Assembly: GCF_020194175.1 (NCBI RefSeq)
Contig: NZ_JADYVX010000010.1
Span: forward strand, 62,001 to 126,000
DNA: 64,000 nt
Direction: 5' to 3'
Source: Bradyrhizobium sp. BRP22
Lineage (GTDB): Bacteria > Pseudomonadota > Alphaproteobacteria > Rhizobiales > Xanthobacteraceae
Below the pieces are notes generated by a model. The model searched no databases. It was not told the DNA's origin and saw nothing but the letters and a program-made list of their open reading frames with translations. The stretch's first letter is position 1. Every line of letters begins with the position of its first letter. Shown here in pieces: positions 52,227 through 61,511 of the stretch. Position numbers and translations under genes: made by a program.

Positions 52227-52994
52227 TCAGCCCGGCAGGAACGCGGTTTGGTCGCTGCCGCGATCCTGTATGCTCACGATCTTCGCGCCATAAAGCTCTT
52301 CCAGCTGCGCGCGCTCAAGCACCGCGCGCACGTCCCCCTCAGCAACGCATCCGCCCCGGCGCAGCAGGAAGGCCCGGTTGGCAGCGCGCATCGCATGGTT
52401 GGGATCATGCGTTGTGAACAATACGCCATGGCCGGATGCGACGAGCGCGCCGATCTCCCGCATCACGCGCCCCTGATTGCCGAAATCGAGGCTTGCGGTC
52501 GGCTCATCCAGCACGACGAATTGCGGCTCCTGTGCAAGCGCGCGCGCCAGAAGCGTAAGCTGGCGTTCGCCACCCGAGATCATCGTGTAGGGACGGTTGG
52601 CCAGATGCACGATTCCAAAGCGCTCCAGCATGCGCCGCGCGACCGCACGGTCGGCGGCGCTCGGTCGGGTGAAGAGCGTCCCGTGCGCAGTGCGTCCCAT
52701 CAGCACCACCGTCTCCACCGTGAAGCCAAAGGTCGCCGCATGCGATTGCGGCACATAGGCGATGCGTCGCGCGCGATCGCGAGCGGTATAGCTCGTCAGC
52801 GGACGATCGCCGAGCCGCACTTCGCCGCTTAAGGGCCTCAACAGGCCAAGCAGCGTCTTGAGCAGCGTGGTCTTGCCGCCGCCGTTCGGGCCCAGTAACG
52901 CCAGCGCCTCGCCTGTTTTCAAAGAGACATCCAGGTGGCTTCCAACCACCAGGTCACGATAACCAATGGTCAGATTATGCGCTGAGAGAATCAT
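52227..52994 (-). CDS. FecE-type ABC transporter ATP-binding protein
   Basis: This 255-residue ATPase of metal-chelate importers has Walker A GPNGGGKTTL, signature ISGGERQLTLLARALAQEP, Walker B FVVLDEPTASLDF and an H-loop THDPNHAMR. It overlaps the permease gene by four bases and ends the three-gene minus-strand operon. The likely substrate is an iron-siderophore, cobalamin or another metal complex. Confidence 0.92.
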   Translation of the reverse strand: MILSAHNLTIGYRDLVVGSHLDVSLKTGEALALLGPNGGGKTTLLKTLLGLLRPLSGEVRLGDRPLTSYTARDRARRIAYVPQSHAATFGFTVETVVLMGRTAHGTLFTRPSAADRAVARRMLERFGIVHLANRPYTMISGGERQLTLLARALAQEPQFVVLDEPTASLDFGNQGRVMREIGALVASGHGVLFTTHDPNHAMRAANRAFLLRRGGCVAEGDVRAVLERAQLEELYGAKIVSIQDRGSDQTAFLPG

Positions 52995-54013
52995 TCCGCG
53001 GACCAGGTCTTCGAGACGCTGGCGAGCAGCCAGATGAAGAATGGCGTGCCGACCAGGGCGGTGAGAATACCGAGCGGAATCTCGACTGCGGCCGCGGTGC
53101 GGGCGAGCGTGTCGATCAGAAGCAGGAATCCGCCTCCGATCAGTGCCGCGGCGGGGATCAGCCGCCCGAAATCGGGCCCTACCAGCGTGCGCGCGATGTG
53201 CGGCACCACGAGGCCCACCCAGCCGATAATGCCGGCGGTCGCAACGCTTGCGGACGTGACCAGTGTCGCCGCCGCCACGATGGCGATACGCAAGGGTCCC
53301 GTCGGCACGCCGAGCGCGCGCGCCTCCTCGTCAGGTAACGACATCACGTTCATGCGCCAGCGCAGGGTAAGCAGCGCCAGAGTGCCCAGCGCGACAGGTC
53401 CGAACAGCGGGACAAGATCGGAAGGTCCCGTGGCGGCGAGGCTGCCGAGCAGCCAGAACGTCATGGCGGGAAGCTGGTTGTAGGGATCGGCCAGATATTT
53501 TATCAAGCCGACGCCTGCGCCGAGGAGTGCGCCGATGACGACGCCGGCGAGCACCAGCACCAGTACGGGGTCCCGCGCCCGGACCGCCGATCCGACGGCA
53601 TAGACTGCAGCGACCGCAACGAGCCCGCCGACAAACGCCAGCGCCTGGATCGCGAACACGCCCAGCGAAACAAAGATGCCGAGCACGGCACCGAGGGCTG
53701 CGCCGGACGAAGCGCCGAGAATATCGGGCGAGACCAGCGGATTGCGAAACAGCCCCTGGAATGCAGTGCCGGCGACCGCGAGCGCGGCGCCCACGAGACC
53801 TGCCGCGATGATGCGGGGACCGCGCACCTGCCAGATCACGCTCTCAACCGCGGGCGGCACGTTTGGCGCGTGGCCGGTCAGCTTTGCAGCGACGACCGCA
53901 AAGAGATCGCTGACGCTGACCGGATAACGCCCGACGGTGAATGCGAGCAGTAATCCCAAAATGAGGATAAGGGAGGAGATCAGGAAGCCGGGTGCGCTGG
54001 AGCGAGCCATCAT
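52991..54013 (-). CDS. FecCD-type ABC transporter permease
   Basis: This 340-residue permease of the BtuC/FecCD family has about ten membrane helices. Motifs include VRGPRIIAAGLVGAALAVAG, FQGLFRNPLVSPDILGASSG, ARALGVPTGPLRI and IGWVGLVVPHIARTLVGPDF. Length is normal. It begins ten bases after the binding-protein gene. Confidence 0.93.
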   Translation of the reverse strand: MMARSSAPGFLISSLILILGLLLAFTVGRYPVSVSDLFAVVAAKLTGHAPNVPPAVESVIWQVRGPRIIAAGLVGAALAVAGTAFQGLFRNPLVSPDILGASSGAALGAVLGIFVSLGVFAIQALAFVGGLVAVAAVYAVGSAVRARDPVLVLVLAGVVIGALLGAGVGLIKYLADPYNQLPAMTFWLLGSLAATGPSDLVPLFGPVALGTLALLTLRWRMNVMSLPDEEARALGVPTGPLRIAIVAAATLVTSASVATAGIIGWVGLVVPHIARTLVGPDFGRLIPAAALIGGGFLLLIDTLARTAAAVEIPLGILTALVGTPFFIWLLASVSKTWSAE

Positions 54014-54022
54014 GACAAACTA

Positions 54023-55042
54023 TCACCCGCGGCCATCGAGCACACGGTCGATATCGGCGTCTGACGGCGTCACATGATAGAAGCGCGAATAGAAGTCACG
54101 CGTGAGCCCGCGGACGTCTTCATCGAAATGATCGGGATAAAGGATCTTGGCCAGCCACCAGAGCCCGATCAGCCGGTTGACCGACGGCGGAAAATCGACC
54201 CAGCCGAACGGCAGCTTTGGCGCCAGATGCACGCGACCGGCGCGTACTGCGTCGACTTGCCTCCATTGCGCATCGTTTTGCACATTTGCAGCAAAGTCGC
54301 GGTCGATGGTGACGATCACCTGCGGATTCCAGACGAGCACCTGCTCGACGGACACCGTGGCGAGCCCGCCCCGGGTTTCGGCCGCAACGTTGCGCGCGCC
54401 CAGGAACTCGATCGTCTCCACATTGATCGAGCCGCCAAGCCCAGTCTCAAGCCCGCGTGGCCCACGCGCGTAATAGACGCGGGGGCGCTGGTCTTCCGGC
54501 ACCCGGTCGATCCGCGCCTTGATCGTTGCGAGAGTTGTTTCGCTGTAAGCTGCGAACGGCTCCGCATCGCGGTGCGTCAACGCCCCCAGCAAACGATAGG
54601 CGGACGCGGTCGCCTCGAACCGCCCGTCGAGCAATGCATACGGGATTCCGGTCTGCTCCTGGACGCGCGCGGCAAGCGAAGCAAAAGTCGGTGTGGTCGA
54701 GCCGACATCGAGGAGGAGATCAGGTTTGAGCGCGAGCACCGATTCCAGGTTGGCGGTGTTGCCGCGGCCGGTCAGGCGTCCGACCTCGGGGCGCGTGCAG
54801 ATCTCGGGCAGCATGAACGCGCATTCCTCGGCCCGATTGGCGCGTGGCCAGCCAAGCAGCAGATCCGGCGCCAGGGTATAGAGCAGGATCGCGGCCGGCG
54901 GCCCAGCCGGGAATACACGCATGACGGTTTCGGGAATTGTGATGACGCGGCCGGCAGCGTCAGTGATACTGGCTGCACGCGCGACTGAAGGCACGAGCAG
55001 CATCGCGGAAGCCGTAAGGAGCGCGCGTCGCGTGAGGCTCAT
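54023..55042 (-). CDS. FecB/BtuF-type periplasmic substrate-binding protein
   Basis: This 339-residue binding protein has a signal peptide with twin arginines (LTRRALLTASAMLLVPSVARA), which may be Tat or Sec dependent. The Peripla_BP_2 fold is seen in DAAGRVITIPETVMRVFPAG, LALKPDLLLDVGS, VYYARGPRGLETGLGGSINV and VEQVLVWNPQVIVTI. It supplies substrate to the permease and ATPase downstream. No riboswitch or clear Fur box was recognised upstream, so the metal or cofactor carried is open. Confidence 0.9.
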   Translation of the reverse strand: MSLTRRALLTASAMLLVPSVARAASITDAAGRVITIPETVMRVFPAGPPAAILLYTLAPDLLLGWPRANRAEECAFMLPEICTRPEVGRLTGRGNTANLESVLALKPDLLLDVGSTTPTFASLAARVQEQTGIPYALLDGRFEATASAYRLLGALTHRDAEPFAAYSETTLATIKARIDRVPEDQRPRVYYARGPRGLETGLGGSINVETIEFLGARNVAAETRGGLATVSVEQVLVWNPQVIVTIDRDFAANVQNDAQWRQVDAVRAGRVHLAPKLPFGWVDFPPSVNRLIGLWWLAKILYPDHFDEDVRGLTRDFYSRFYHVTPSDADIDRVLDGRG

Positions 55043-55240
55043 GTCCACTGTCCATCTCTCTCGGCTGGCTCGCCCCTACCACTACGTGCCTTTGACCACG
55101 GCATGCCCGTTTCAGGGCCTACCGTGAGCTTGAGCCATCGATGGTCTCATTGGCTATCGGAATGGCCATGTCGATTATGCTGCGCCGCGGTGCTCGCCCT
55201 TCCCGAACGCTTGGCACTCAAGGATATTGACGCGCAGTCT

Positions 55241-55378
55241 TCACGGCAAGTGTGGCAGATCTCCCGCACGCAGTTCGACGACGTCGAGACCCTCGAGCCC
55301 GCTGCCGGCCGCTTCATAGACCTTGTCCGCCGCGGCGCGCGCCATGTCGTAGCCGACTACCTGCATCATGTCGACGCG
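55241..55378 (-). pseudogene. Remnant of an SCP2-type thiolase
   Basis: The minus strand reads MMQVVGYDMARAAADKVYEA followed by AAGSGLEGLDVVELR. That matches the well-conserved segment before the catalytic HDCF motif of SCP2-type thiolases (acetyl-CoA acetyltransferase family). After VVEL the expected HDCF is missing and a stop follows about nine codons later. Nothing thiolase-like is visible upstream of 55378. Only about 40 residues of a ~390-residue enzyme remain, so this is a relic within the 55043-55415 gap. Confidence 0.65.
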
Positions 55379-55415
55379 TTTCGTACAAGCAGAGCGGTGG
55401 TAGGGGACGGCTTCC

Positions 55416-56759
55416 TCAACCTTCTCCCTTGGCTGCGTCCCGCCCATACCAATGGCCAAGCAGCAGGATGAGCAATCCGGCGAGCAACATCGGGATCGCA
55501 GCAACATAGAGAATATGTTGCGGGCTCAAGTGGGACGCGAGCAACGCGCCGATCAACAGCGGGCCACCAATGCCCCCTAACCTGCCGATGCCAAGCGCCC
55601 AACCCACACCGGTGGACCTGATCGCGGTCGGGTAATAAATCGCCGCCAGCGCGATCACGCTCTTCTGTCCGCCGCTGACGCAAAACCCGGCACAGAACGC
55701 AGCCACGATCATGATCCAGCCCGGCTTGTCGATCGAATAGCCGAACGACAGAACGAACAGGACGCCCGCCAGATAAACGGTGGCAAGTGACCCATGGGGC
55801 CCGATGCGGTCCATCGCCGGTCCGATCGCGAATGCGGCGACGATGCCGCCAACAGTGGTCATGGTGGTAGCGAGCGCCACCGTGTTGAGAGAATGGCCGA
55901 CATTCGTCAGCATCGATGGCAGCCAGCTTTGCAGCGCGTAGAACTCCGCAAGGTTCAACACGAATACGATCCAGATCACCAGCGTTCCCGCTGCGCGCCC
56001 GGATGAGAACAGACTCCCAACTGCGCCGCGCCGCTCGGCCACCTCGGTGACGAACTGTGTCGGCCCCTCTACTGGCAGCGCACCATCCACACGGCGCACC
56101 ACGCGCCAGACTGCATCCGGCTTCGCTTTGGTGCGAATGAGGAAATCCATCGACTCCGGCAAGAACATCAGCGCCAGGATCGCGATGAGCATGGGCGCCG
56201 CGCCGCCGATCCACAGCATCGAGCGCCAGCCATATTCAGGAATAGCCCACGCAGCGACAGCGCCGGCTGCGACGAAGCCCAGCGAGAAGCCGCAATAGAT
56301 CGCCAGCACGAACGTCGCGCGCAAGCGAGCAGGACTGAACTCGGTCGTCAACGCGATGGCGCTTGGCACCACCGAGCCAAGCGCAATACCGGTAACGAAA
56401 CGAAGCGCTATCAATTCAGTGACATTGGTCGCAAAGACTGTCGCAATCGTCAGAAGTGCGAATGCAAACGTCGAGATGACCACGAGCTTGCGATGGCCGA
56501 AGCGGTCCGATAGCGGCGAGACCAGCAGATATCCAACCATCAGTCCAGTCAGCGCCGATGAGAAGATCGGCCCGAGCAATTCTCTAGAGAGCTCCCACTC
56601 TCTTGCGATCGACGGCGCCATATAGCTAATGGCCTGTGTGTCAAAGCCATCGAGGAACATGACGAGACCACACAAAACCACAATGCCATATTGCGTGACG
56701 CCGGTGCGGCGCGAGTTGATGAAGGATGGGACGTCAAAAGCAACTTCGGTACTACTCAT
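55416..56759 (-). CDS. MFS transporter, aromatic acid:H+ symporter (AAHS) type
   Basis: This is a 447-residue, twelve-helix major facilitator. The motif VMFLDGFDTQAISYMAPSIA in helix 1 and GYLLVSPLSDRFGHRKLVVI in loop 2-3 are those of the AAHS family (PcaK/BenK-type), which imports aromatic acids. A GGTGGGGAA sequence precedes the ATG at 56759. It is the last gene of the dioxygenase operon and probably imports its aromatic carboxylate. Confidence 0.9.
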   Translation of the reverse strand: MSSTEVAFDVPSFINSRRTGVTQYGIVVLCGLVMFLDGFDTQAISYMAPSIAREWELSRELLGPIFSSALTGLMVGYLLVSPLSDRFGHRKLVVISTFAFALLTIATVFATNVTELIALRFVTGIALGSVVPSAIALTTEFSPARLRATFVLAIYCGFSLGFVAAGAVAAWAIPEYGWRSMLWIGGAAPMLIAILALMFLPESMDFLIRTKAKPDAVWRVVRRVDGALPVEGPTQFVTEVAERRGAVGSLFSSGRAAGTLVIWIVFVLNLAEFYALQSWLPSMLTNVGHSLNTVALATTMTTVGGIVAAFAIGPAMDRIGPHGSLATVYLAGVLFVLSFGYSIDKPGWIMIVAAFCAGFCVSGGQKSVIALAAIYYPTAIRSTGVGWALGIGRLGGIGGPLLIGALLASHLSPQHILYVAAIPMLLAGLLILLLGHWYGRDAAKGEG

Positions 56760-56866
56760 TTCCCCACCTTTGCTGGCCAAAATGATCTGGTCCAATTTGT
56801 TTTTTGATCTTGGAACGGCGCGCCTATCGCGCCCCGCTGCAGGCACGAAGACGCGCGCAGAAACTG

Positions 56867-57898
56867 TCAGCCCGCAGCTTGCAGGACCTGAACCGATGTT
56901 GTGTCGGACGATCCGCTCGGGACGAACGCATCGGCGTAAAAGTGATCGCTGGGCAATCCGCAGCGCGTGGTGAATTCATTGCGCGCGGCTTCGATCATCA
57001 TCGGATTCCCGCAGGCATAGACGTGCCGGCCCGATAGATCGGTAACATCCTCGAGCACCGCGGCGTGAACCAGTCCACGACGTCCGGTCCAGTTCGCGTC
57101 AGCTTCAGACAGCACCGGAATGAACGTGAACCATGGATAGCGCTTCGCCCATTTTTCACAGATCTCCGCGAGATAAAGATCGGCGCTGGTGCGTCCGCCC
57201 CAATAGAAACGCACCTCGCGGTTGAGCCGACGCCGGATCATGTCATCGAGCATGGACTTCAACGGTGCAAAGCCTGTACCGGTCGCGACGAATACGTAAC
57301 GCGCCTGATCGTCCTCGCGCAGGTAGAAATCGCCGAACGGCAGCTCGACCTCGAGTTCGTCGTCAAGCTGCAAGGAGGCCAGCACTTTCTCGGAGAACGC
57401 GCCGCCGGGCACATGACGAATGTGCAGTTGCACGCCGTCACTCTCCTGAGGCGCATTGGCCATCGAAAAGCTGCGCTCGTGGCCCTCGCGCGTGCGGATG
57501 CGCAAATACTGCCCGGCCTTGAACTTGGCACGAATGCTGGCCCGGAAGCGCAATTGCAGGATGGCTACATCATCGGCCGGGCGCGACATGCGAAACACCC
57601 GCGCCCGGATCTTCTTCCGCACCAGCGGATCATGACGCTGAATGCGCCGCGGCCGGATGACGAGATCGCTCTTGGCGGTGGCCGTGCAGAACAGGACTTT
57701 TCCGGTCGGGCCCGTCATTTCTTTCGAGCGTTGTTTGACATCCCCCTTGCTCAGAAAGCCCTCACAGGATGCGCAGACACCCTTTCTGCAGGAGTAGGGC
57801 ATCGTGTAGCCTGCACGCTCCGCTGCGACGAGAATGCTTTCGCCGTCATTGCACGTGAAGCTGATGCCGGCGTCTTCGACCGCGATCGTGTGGGTCAT
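56867..57898 (-). CDS. Aromatic dioxygenase reductase (2Fe-2S / FAD / NAD), TphA1-like
   Basis: This 343-residue electron-transfer protein carries electrons from NAD(P)H to the terminal oxygenase. A plant-type [2Fe-2S] domain comes first (Cys37-x4-Cys42-x2-Cys45 and Cys71). An FAD domain follows (RSFSMANAP) and then an NAD domain (VATGTGFAPLKSMLDDMI, YACGNPMMIEAARNEF). The domain order and length match TphA1 of terephthalate dioxygenases. It overlaps the PdxA-like gene by four bases. Confidence 0.9.
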   Translation of the reverse strand: MTHTIAVEDAGISFTCNDGESILVAAERAGYTMPYSCRKGVCASCEGFLSKGDVKQRSKEMTGPTGKVLFCTATAKSDLVIRPRRIQRHDPLVRKKIRARVFRMSRPADDVAILQLRFRASIRAKFKAGQYLRIRTREGHERSFSMANAPQESDGVQLHIRHVPGGAFSEKVLASLQLDDELEVELPFGDFYLREDDQARYVFVATGTGFAPLKSMLDDMIRRRLNREVRFYWGGRTSADLYLAEICEKWAKRYPWFTFIPVLSEADANWTGRRGLVHAAVLEDVTDLSGRHVYACGNPMMIEAARNEFTTRCGLPSDHFYADAFVPSGSSDTTSVQVLQAAG

Positions 57899-58884
57899 GG
57901 CGTTTCCTTGAATTGACTGGCACCGGCGACGAGCTGGATGCAGCGCAGGACGGGCGTGGGATCGGCAATGCCTTTCCCCGCAATATCGAAGGCACTGCCA
58001 TGGCCGACACTTGAAAACATCAGGCCCGCACCGATCGACATTGCCGCCGAATTCCGGCCCGCCAGCAGCTTGATCGGAATGTGCCCCTGGTCGTGATACA
58101 TCGCCACGAACGCGTCGAAGCCCTGCTGACCTAGCATCAGATCAGCCCCCACCGGCCCCTCGATATCGATGTTTTCCGCCTTCAGCCGCTCGACCAACGG
58201 CTTGACGATGCGATCGTCATCATCGCCGAAGAGACCACCTTCGCCAGCGTGCGGATTGACGCCAAAAACACCAAGCCTGGGATTGGGAATACCGAGATTT
58301 CGCAGGGCATCGATCGTTGTGCGAATAGCGCGCTCGATCAGCGTTGGCGTAAGCCGGTCGAGCGCATTGGCAAGCCGCTCGTGCAATGTCACGTGAACGA
58401 TGCGCAAGCCGGCGCCGACGAGCATGAGGAACACTTCATCCTCCGGCACCTTCTTCAGCCGTGCCAGGAGGCTCGGATAACCGGAAAACTTGATGCCGGC
58501 GGCATTCACGTTAGTCTCTGAGTGCGGACACGCTACGATGCTGTGAGCGCGCCCTTCTCTCATTAGATCGAGTCCCGCCTCGACATAGGCGACGGTGGCG
58601 CGGCCCCCCTCCGCGCGCCCGTGCCCAGGCGTGAAGGCTTTTAGGTCAAGCGCGGCAACAGGATGATAGAACAACGGCTGCTTGTCGGTGGATGCCCCGG
58701 CCTGCGTCAGAGTCCGTCCCGGCGCAAATTTGTCTGCGTAGAAGCGGATGACATGCTCATCGCCAACCAGGATTGGAGATGAGCCGGGCTGCGCTTCCGT
58801 ACACAGTACCGCAGCCTTCACCGCAATTTCAGGGCCGATGCCATTGGGATCGCCAATGGTCACCGCAACGGACTTCGGGGTCAT
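57895..58884 (-). CDS. PdxA-family dehydrogenase, probable cis-diol dicarboxylate dehydrogenase (TphB-like)
   Basis: This 329-residue protein has the PdxA fold (TIGDPNGIGPEIAVKAAV, CPHSETNVNAAGIKF, VNPHAGEGGLFGDDD, MYHDQGHIPIKLLAG) with the metal-binding histidines in place. In pyridoxine synthesis PdxA oxidises 4-phosphohydroxythreonine. In terephthalate operons the homologue TphB oxidises and decarboxylates the dihydrodiol. Its position between oxygenase and reductase genes, overlapping both neighbours by four bases, argues for the catabolic role. Confidence 0.82.
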   Translation of the reverse strand: MTPKSVAVTIGDPNGIGPEIAVKAAVLCTEAQPGSSPILVGDEHVIRFYADKFAPGRTLTQAGASTDKQPLFYHPVAALDLKAFTPGHGRAEGGRATVAYVEAGLDLMREGRAHSIVACPHSETNVNAAGIKFSGYPSLLARLKKVPEDEVFLMLVGAGLRIVHVTLHERLANALDRLTPTLIERAIRTTIDALRNLGIPNPRLGVFGVNPHAGEGGLFGDDDDRIVKPLVERLKAENIDIEGPVGADLMLGQQGFDAFVAMYHDQGHIPIKLLAGRNSAAMSIGAGLMFSSVGHGSAFDIAGKGIADPTPVLRCIQLVAGASQFKETP

Positions 58885-59354
58885 AACGGCAGCGCCAGCA
58901 GCGTGTCGATCCGGGAGCTGTCGCATACGACAGTCCGCTCTTGCAGTTGCGCCGATCGGTCCGCGATCTCATAGACATCGAAATAGCGGCCGGTGGCGTA
59001 GATCGACGTGTCGCCATCCTGCAGGATGCGCGCCACCAAGAATGAGGTTTCGCTGCGCACCTTTGCTCCGTCTTCCGACAAGATCGACGGCTGTCCGAGA
59101 ATGTGACGATAAGTCTGTCGCTCATAGATATTGGCTTCGCGCAGCGCCGAGACGCGATCAGTCAGCATGCCGCGGGAGTTAGCAAACACGATGCCGGCCT
59201 CGAGCCCGTCGCGATAATTCGATGCGGTCGTGATCCTGTAGAGGCACGGGCCATGAAACAGGCTCGGCCATTCCTCGAGGCGATCGTCATCGATGCAGCG
59301 CGCGTACTTCGCCTGCGCTTCGATGATGTATTGCAGAACGCTGCTGGTCATCAC
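58881..59354 (-). CDS. Aromatic ring-hydroxylating dioxygenase beta subunit (TphA3-like)
   Basis: This 157-residue small subunit has the SnoaL-like cone fold (IEAQAKYARCIDDDRLEEWP, LFHGPCLYRI, LREANIYERQTYRHILGQPS, GRYFDVYEI). It supports the catalytic alpha subunit and contributes no metal ligands. Length is that of TphA3. It lies eight bases after the alpha gene and overlaps the PdxA-like gene by four. Confidence 0.9.
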   Translation of the reverse strand: MMTSSVLQYIIEAQAKYARCIDDDRLEEWPSLFHGPCLYRITTASNYRDGLEAGIVFANSRGMLTDRVSALREANIYERQTYRHILGQPSILSEDGAKVRSETSFLVARILQDGDTSIYATGRYFDVYEIADRSAQLQERTVVCDSSRIDTLLALPL

Positions 59355-59361
59355 GGATCCC

Positions 59362-60618
59362 TCAGAGTCCCATGTTGGCGCGATAGGCCTTCCAGAAGCC
59401 GCGCACTGACGCCTCGGTCACCCGGCTTTCGCTGCCCTTGGCATCGGCGCCACCCATCTCGAGCACCGCGTGATCGTCGCCTGCGCCGGCAATGCCGCGC
59501 TGCACGAAGCCGCCGACACAGCCGTCTTCCATCGAGATGTACCCGGCCGGGCCAACCAGGTTGCCCTGCTTGATGCGCGTCAGGCGCTGCTCGGGCGTAT
59601 CATCAGAGAAGCCGAGATAGGTCCAGTTCAGATCGGTCCTGTCGACGGCACGCGGCACGATCTGGCGAACCGCAATGGCGTTCTGGATCTGCTGCAGCAC
59701 GAAGGTCGGAAACACCGACAGGATCTGCAGCGTGCAGCCATCGTGATATTCGTCGAAACTTTCCAGCAAGGTCGGATCGGCGAGCTTGTACTCGCTTTCC
59801 GAGCGCAACTGCTGCTTGGCGTAATCGACGTCCTTTTCTGCCTCGCGATCGATCGCCGAATAGCTGACGTGGTGCCCACCGCTTTCATCAACTATGATGC
59901 CGCCCTTCATTGACAGCCGGTTCAATTCGAATGTTGTGAAGAAAAGATGCAGAATGCTGGCGTGGTAGGAGTCCTTGACGTTCTCCATGTAAAGCTTCCA
60001 GTTGTTTGGAAGCACCTGGGTGAAGCGCCCGAGCACCACGGGCGTGCGGCCGCCGAGCACGCGCTCGATGCGGTTCAAAATCTCTTCGCCGAGATATTCC
60101 TCAATCGACGGCACGTCCTCAGAGAATGAACCGAAGATCAGGCCGTGAATGATCGCGATGCGCAGCTTGCGTGGACCGTGCTGCTCCATCTTGAACGAGT
60201 CGGGCATGCCGCCCTTGCCCTTGATGCCGTCCTTGAACGCGACGCCTGTCAGGTTGCCCTGCGGATCGTAGTTCCAGGCGTGGTACACGCAGCTGAAATC
60301 CTTGCGATGCTTGCCGCGGTTCTCCAGGCAGATCAGTGCGCCGCGATGGGCGCAGCGATTTTCGAACGCGTAGATCTCATTGTCGGTGTCGCGGGTGACG
60401 ATCACCGGCGTATCGCCGATGAGCGTGGTGAGGAAATCTCCCGGCTCGGCGAGTTCGACTTCCAGCGCCAGATAATGCCAGTTCGGCCCCTGGAAGATCT
60501 TGCGCTGCTCGTCCGCGTAAACCGATTGATCCTGAAACACCCAATACGGAACGCGGGTGAGGCCTGCCGGCCAGGGGGCTGGACCCGCGGCTTCCGGCGG
60601 CAAAACAATTTTGTTCAT
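59362..60618 (-). CDS. Aromatic ring-hydroxylating dioxygenase alpha subunit (TphA2-like)
   Basis: This 418-residue Rieske oxygenase has Rieske ligands Cys89-x-His91 and Cys110-x2-His113 (CAHRGA, CVYHAW). The mononuclear iron site includes His219 and His224 in [10 protein letters not shown], with Asp216 as the bridging residue. It dihydroxylates an aromatic carboxylate with O2. Gene order alpha-beta-PdxA-reductase, and subunit lengths near those of TphA2, point to a terephthalate-like substrate, but specificity cannot be read. Confidence 0.9.
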   Translation of the reverse strand: MNKIVLPPEAAGPAPWPAGLTRVPYWVFQDQSVYADEQRKIFQGPNWHYLALEVELAEPGDFLTTLIGDTPVIVTRDTDNEIYAFENRCAHRGALICLENRGKHRKDFSCVYHAWNYDPQGNLTGVAFKDGIKGKGGMPDSFKMEQHGPRKLRIAIIHGLIFGSFSEDVPSIEEYLGEEILNRIERVLGGRTPVVLGRFTQVLPNNWKLYMENVKDSYHASILHLFFTTFELNRLSMKGGIIVDESGGHHVSYSAIDREAEKDVDYAKQQLRSESEYKLADPTLLESFDEYHDGCTLQILSVFPTFVLQQIQNAIAVRQIVPRAVDRTDLNWTYLGFSDDTPEQRLTRIKQGNLVGPAGYISMEDGCVGGFVQRGIAGAGDDHAVLEMGGADAKGSESRVTEASVRGFWKAYRANMGL

Positions 60619-60651
60619 CGGCGCTTCCTACGATTGACTTGGATCAATGCA

Positions 60652-60687
60652 TGTTCGAATATCGAACAAATACTTTATTTTCGAACA
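60652..60687. promoter_or_regulatory. Probable IclR operator TGTTCGA-ATA-TCGAACA plus extra half-site
   Basis: A perfect 7-base inverted repeat with a 3-base spacer at 60652-60668 is followed 11 bases later by TTCGAACA (60680-60687). Both lie between the divergent oxygenase operon (start 60618) and the IclR gene. The site lies only 34 bases upstream of the alpha-subunit start, which fits direct control of that promoter. Confidence 0.7.
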
Positions 60688-60728
60688 CCTTGAGCCGTTC
60701 TAAATCGGCTGTCAAGGCGAACCCGGCT

Positions 60729-61508
60729 ATGGCGACAGCAGAACCCAAAGAGAAGCGCGAAGGAATGGCGGGGCTCGCGAAGGGACTCGCGATCATCGAG
60801 GCGTTCTCGGTCCATCCGGTGATGAGTGTCGCGGACGCCGCGCGCGCATCCGGAGCCACACGCGCAGCAGCCCGCAGATGCCTTCTCACTCTGGTCGAGC
60901 TGAATTACCTGGAATTGTCAGGACGAGACTTCCGTCCCCTGCCCCGGCTGCGCCGGCTGGGCGGCGTGATATCCGAGCGCGAAAGACTCGCCCAAGTCGC
61001 ACAACCGCTGCTGGAGCGCGCTCGCGACGAAGTTTCAGAATCGGTTTCGCTTGCGGTGCTTGACAACGATCAATCGCTCTTCATCGCGCGTGCCGAAGCC
61101 CAACATTATGTTCAGACCGGCGTTCGCGTGGGTGCTTATCTGCCGCTCTACTGCTCGGCGACAGGCCGCATCCTGCTCGGCCGCCATACCGATGACGACA
61201 TCGCGCGGCGGCTGAGCCGGTATCCGATGATCGCACGCGCGCCGCGGACACTGACCAAGATGCCGGACATTCTGTCTGCGATAAAAACCGCTGCGAAGAA
61301 CGGCTACGCAGTCATCGACGAGGAGCTGGCACCCGGCATCAGAGCGATGGCCGTCCCGGTGTTTGGCCCCAACGGCGACATCGTTGCCGCCGTCAGCGTG
61401 AGTGCGGCCTCCGCCCGCGTCAAAGTCAGCGATTTGCGCAAGCGCATGCTGCCTGTGCTGCTTGATTGCGCGAACCGGATCGCGCAGCCGTTGAAAGAAC
61501 TGCGTTGA
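60729..61508 (+). CDS. IclR-family transcriptional regulator (TphR-like)
   Basis: This is a 259-residue IclR protein. The N-terminal winged helix reads LAKGLAIIEAFSVHPVMSVA and ARASGATRAAARRCLLTLVE; the effector domain has SESVSLAVLDNDQSLFIARA, YCSATGRILLG and ELAPGIRAMAVPVFGPNGD. The frame is open from 60639, but that extension would run through the palindromic operator, so the ATG at 60729 is preferred. It most likely activates the divergent dioxygenase operon in response to the aromatic acid, as TphR does. Confidence 0.9.
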   Translation: MATAEPKEKREGMAGLAKGLAIIEAFSVHPVMSVADAARASGATRAAARRCLLTLVELNYLELSGRDFRPLPRLRRLGGVISERERLAQVAQPLLERARDEVSESVSLAVLDNDQSLFIARAEAQHYVQTGVRVGAYLPLYCSATGRILLGRHTDDDIARRLSRYPMIARAPRTLTKMPDILSAIKTAAKNGYAVIDEELAPGIRAMAVPVFGPNGDIVAAVSVSAASARVKVSDLRKRMLPVLLDCANRIAQPLKELR

Positions 61509-61511
61509 AGC

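Noticed and set aside
55043..55240. A possible cobalamin or other riboswitch upstream of the FecBCD-type importer
   Set aside because: I looked for B12-box-like and other conserved aptamer elements on the minus strand and found none that I could support.
57895..58884. Calling the PdxA-family gene a vitamin B6 biosynthesis gene
   Set aside because: It overlaps oxygenase beta and reductase genes by four bases each, in the order of terephthalate operons, where a PdxA homologue is the diol dehydrogenase. A biosynthetic role does not fit this context.
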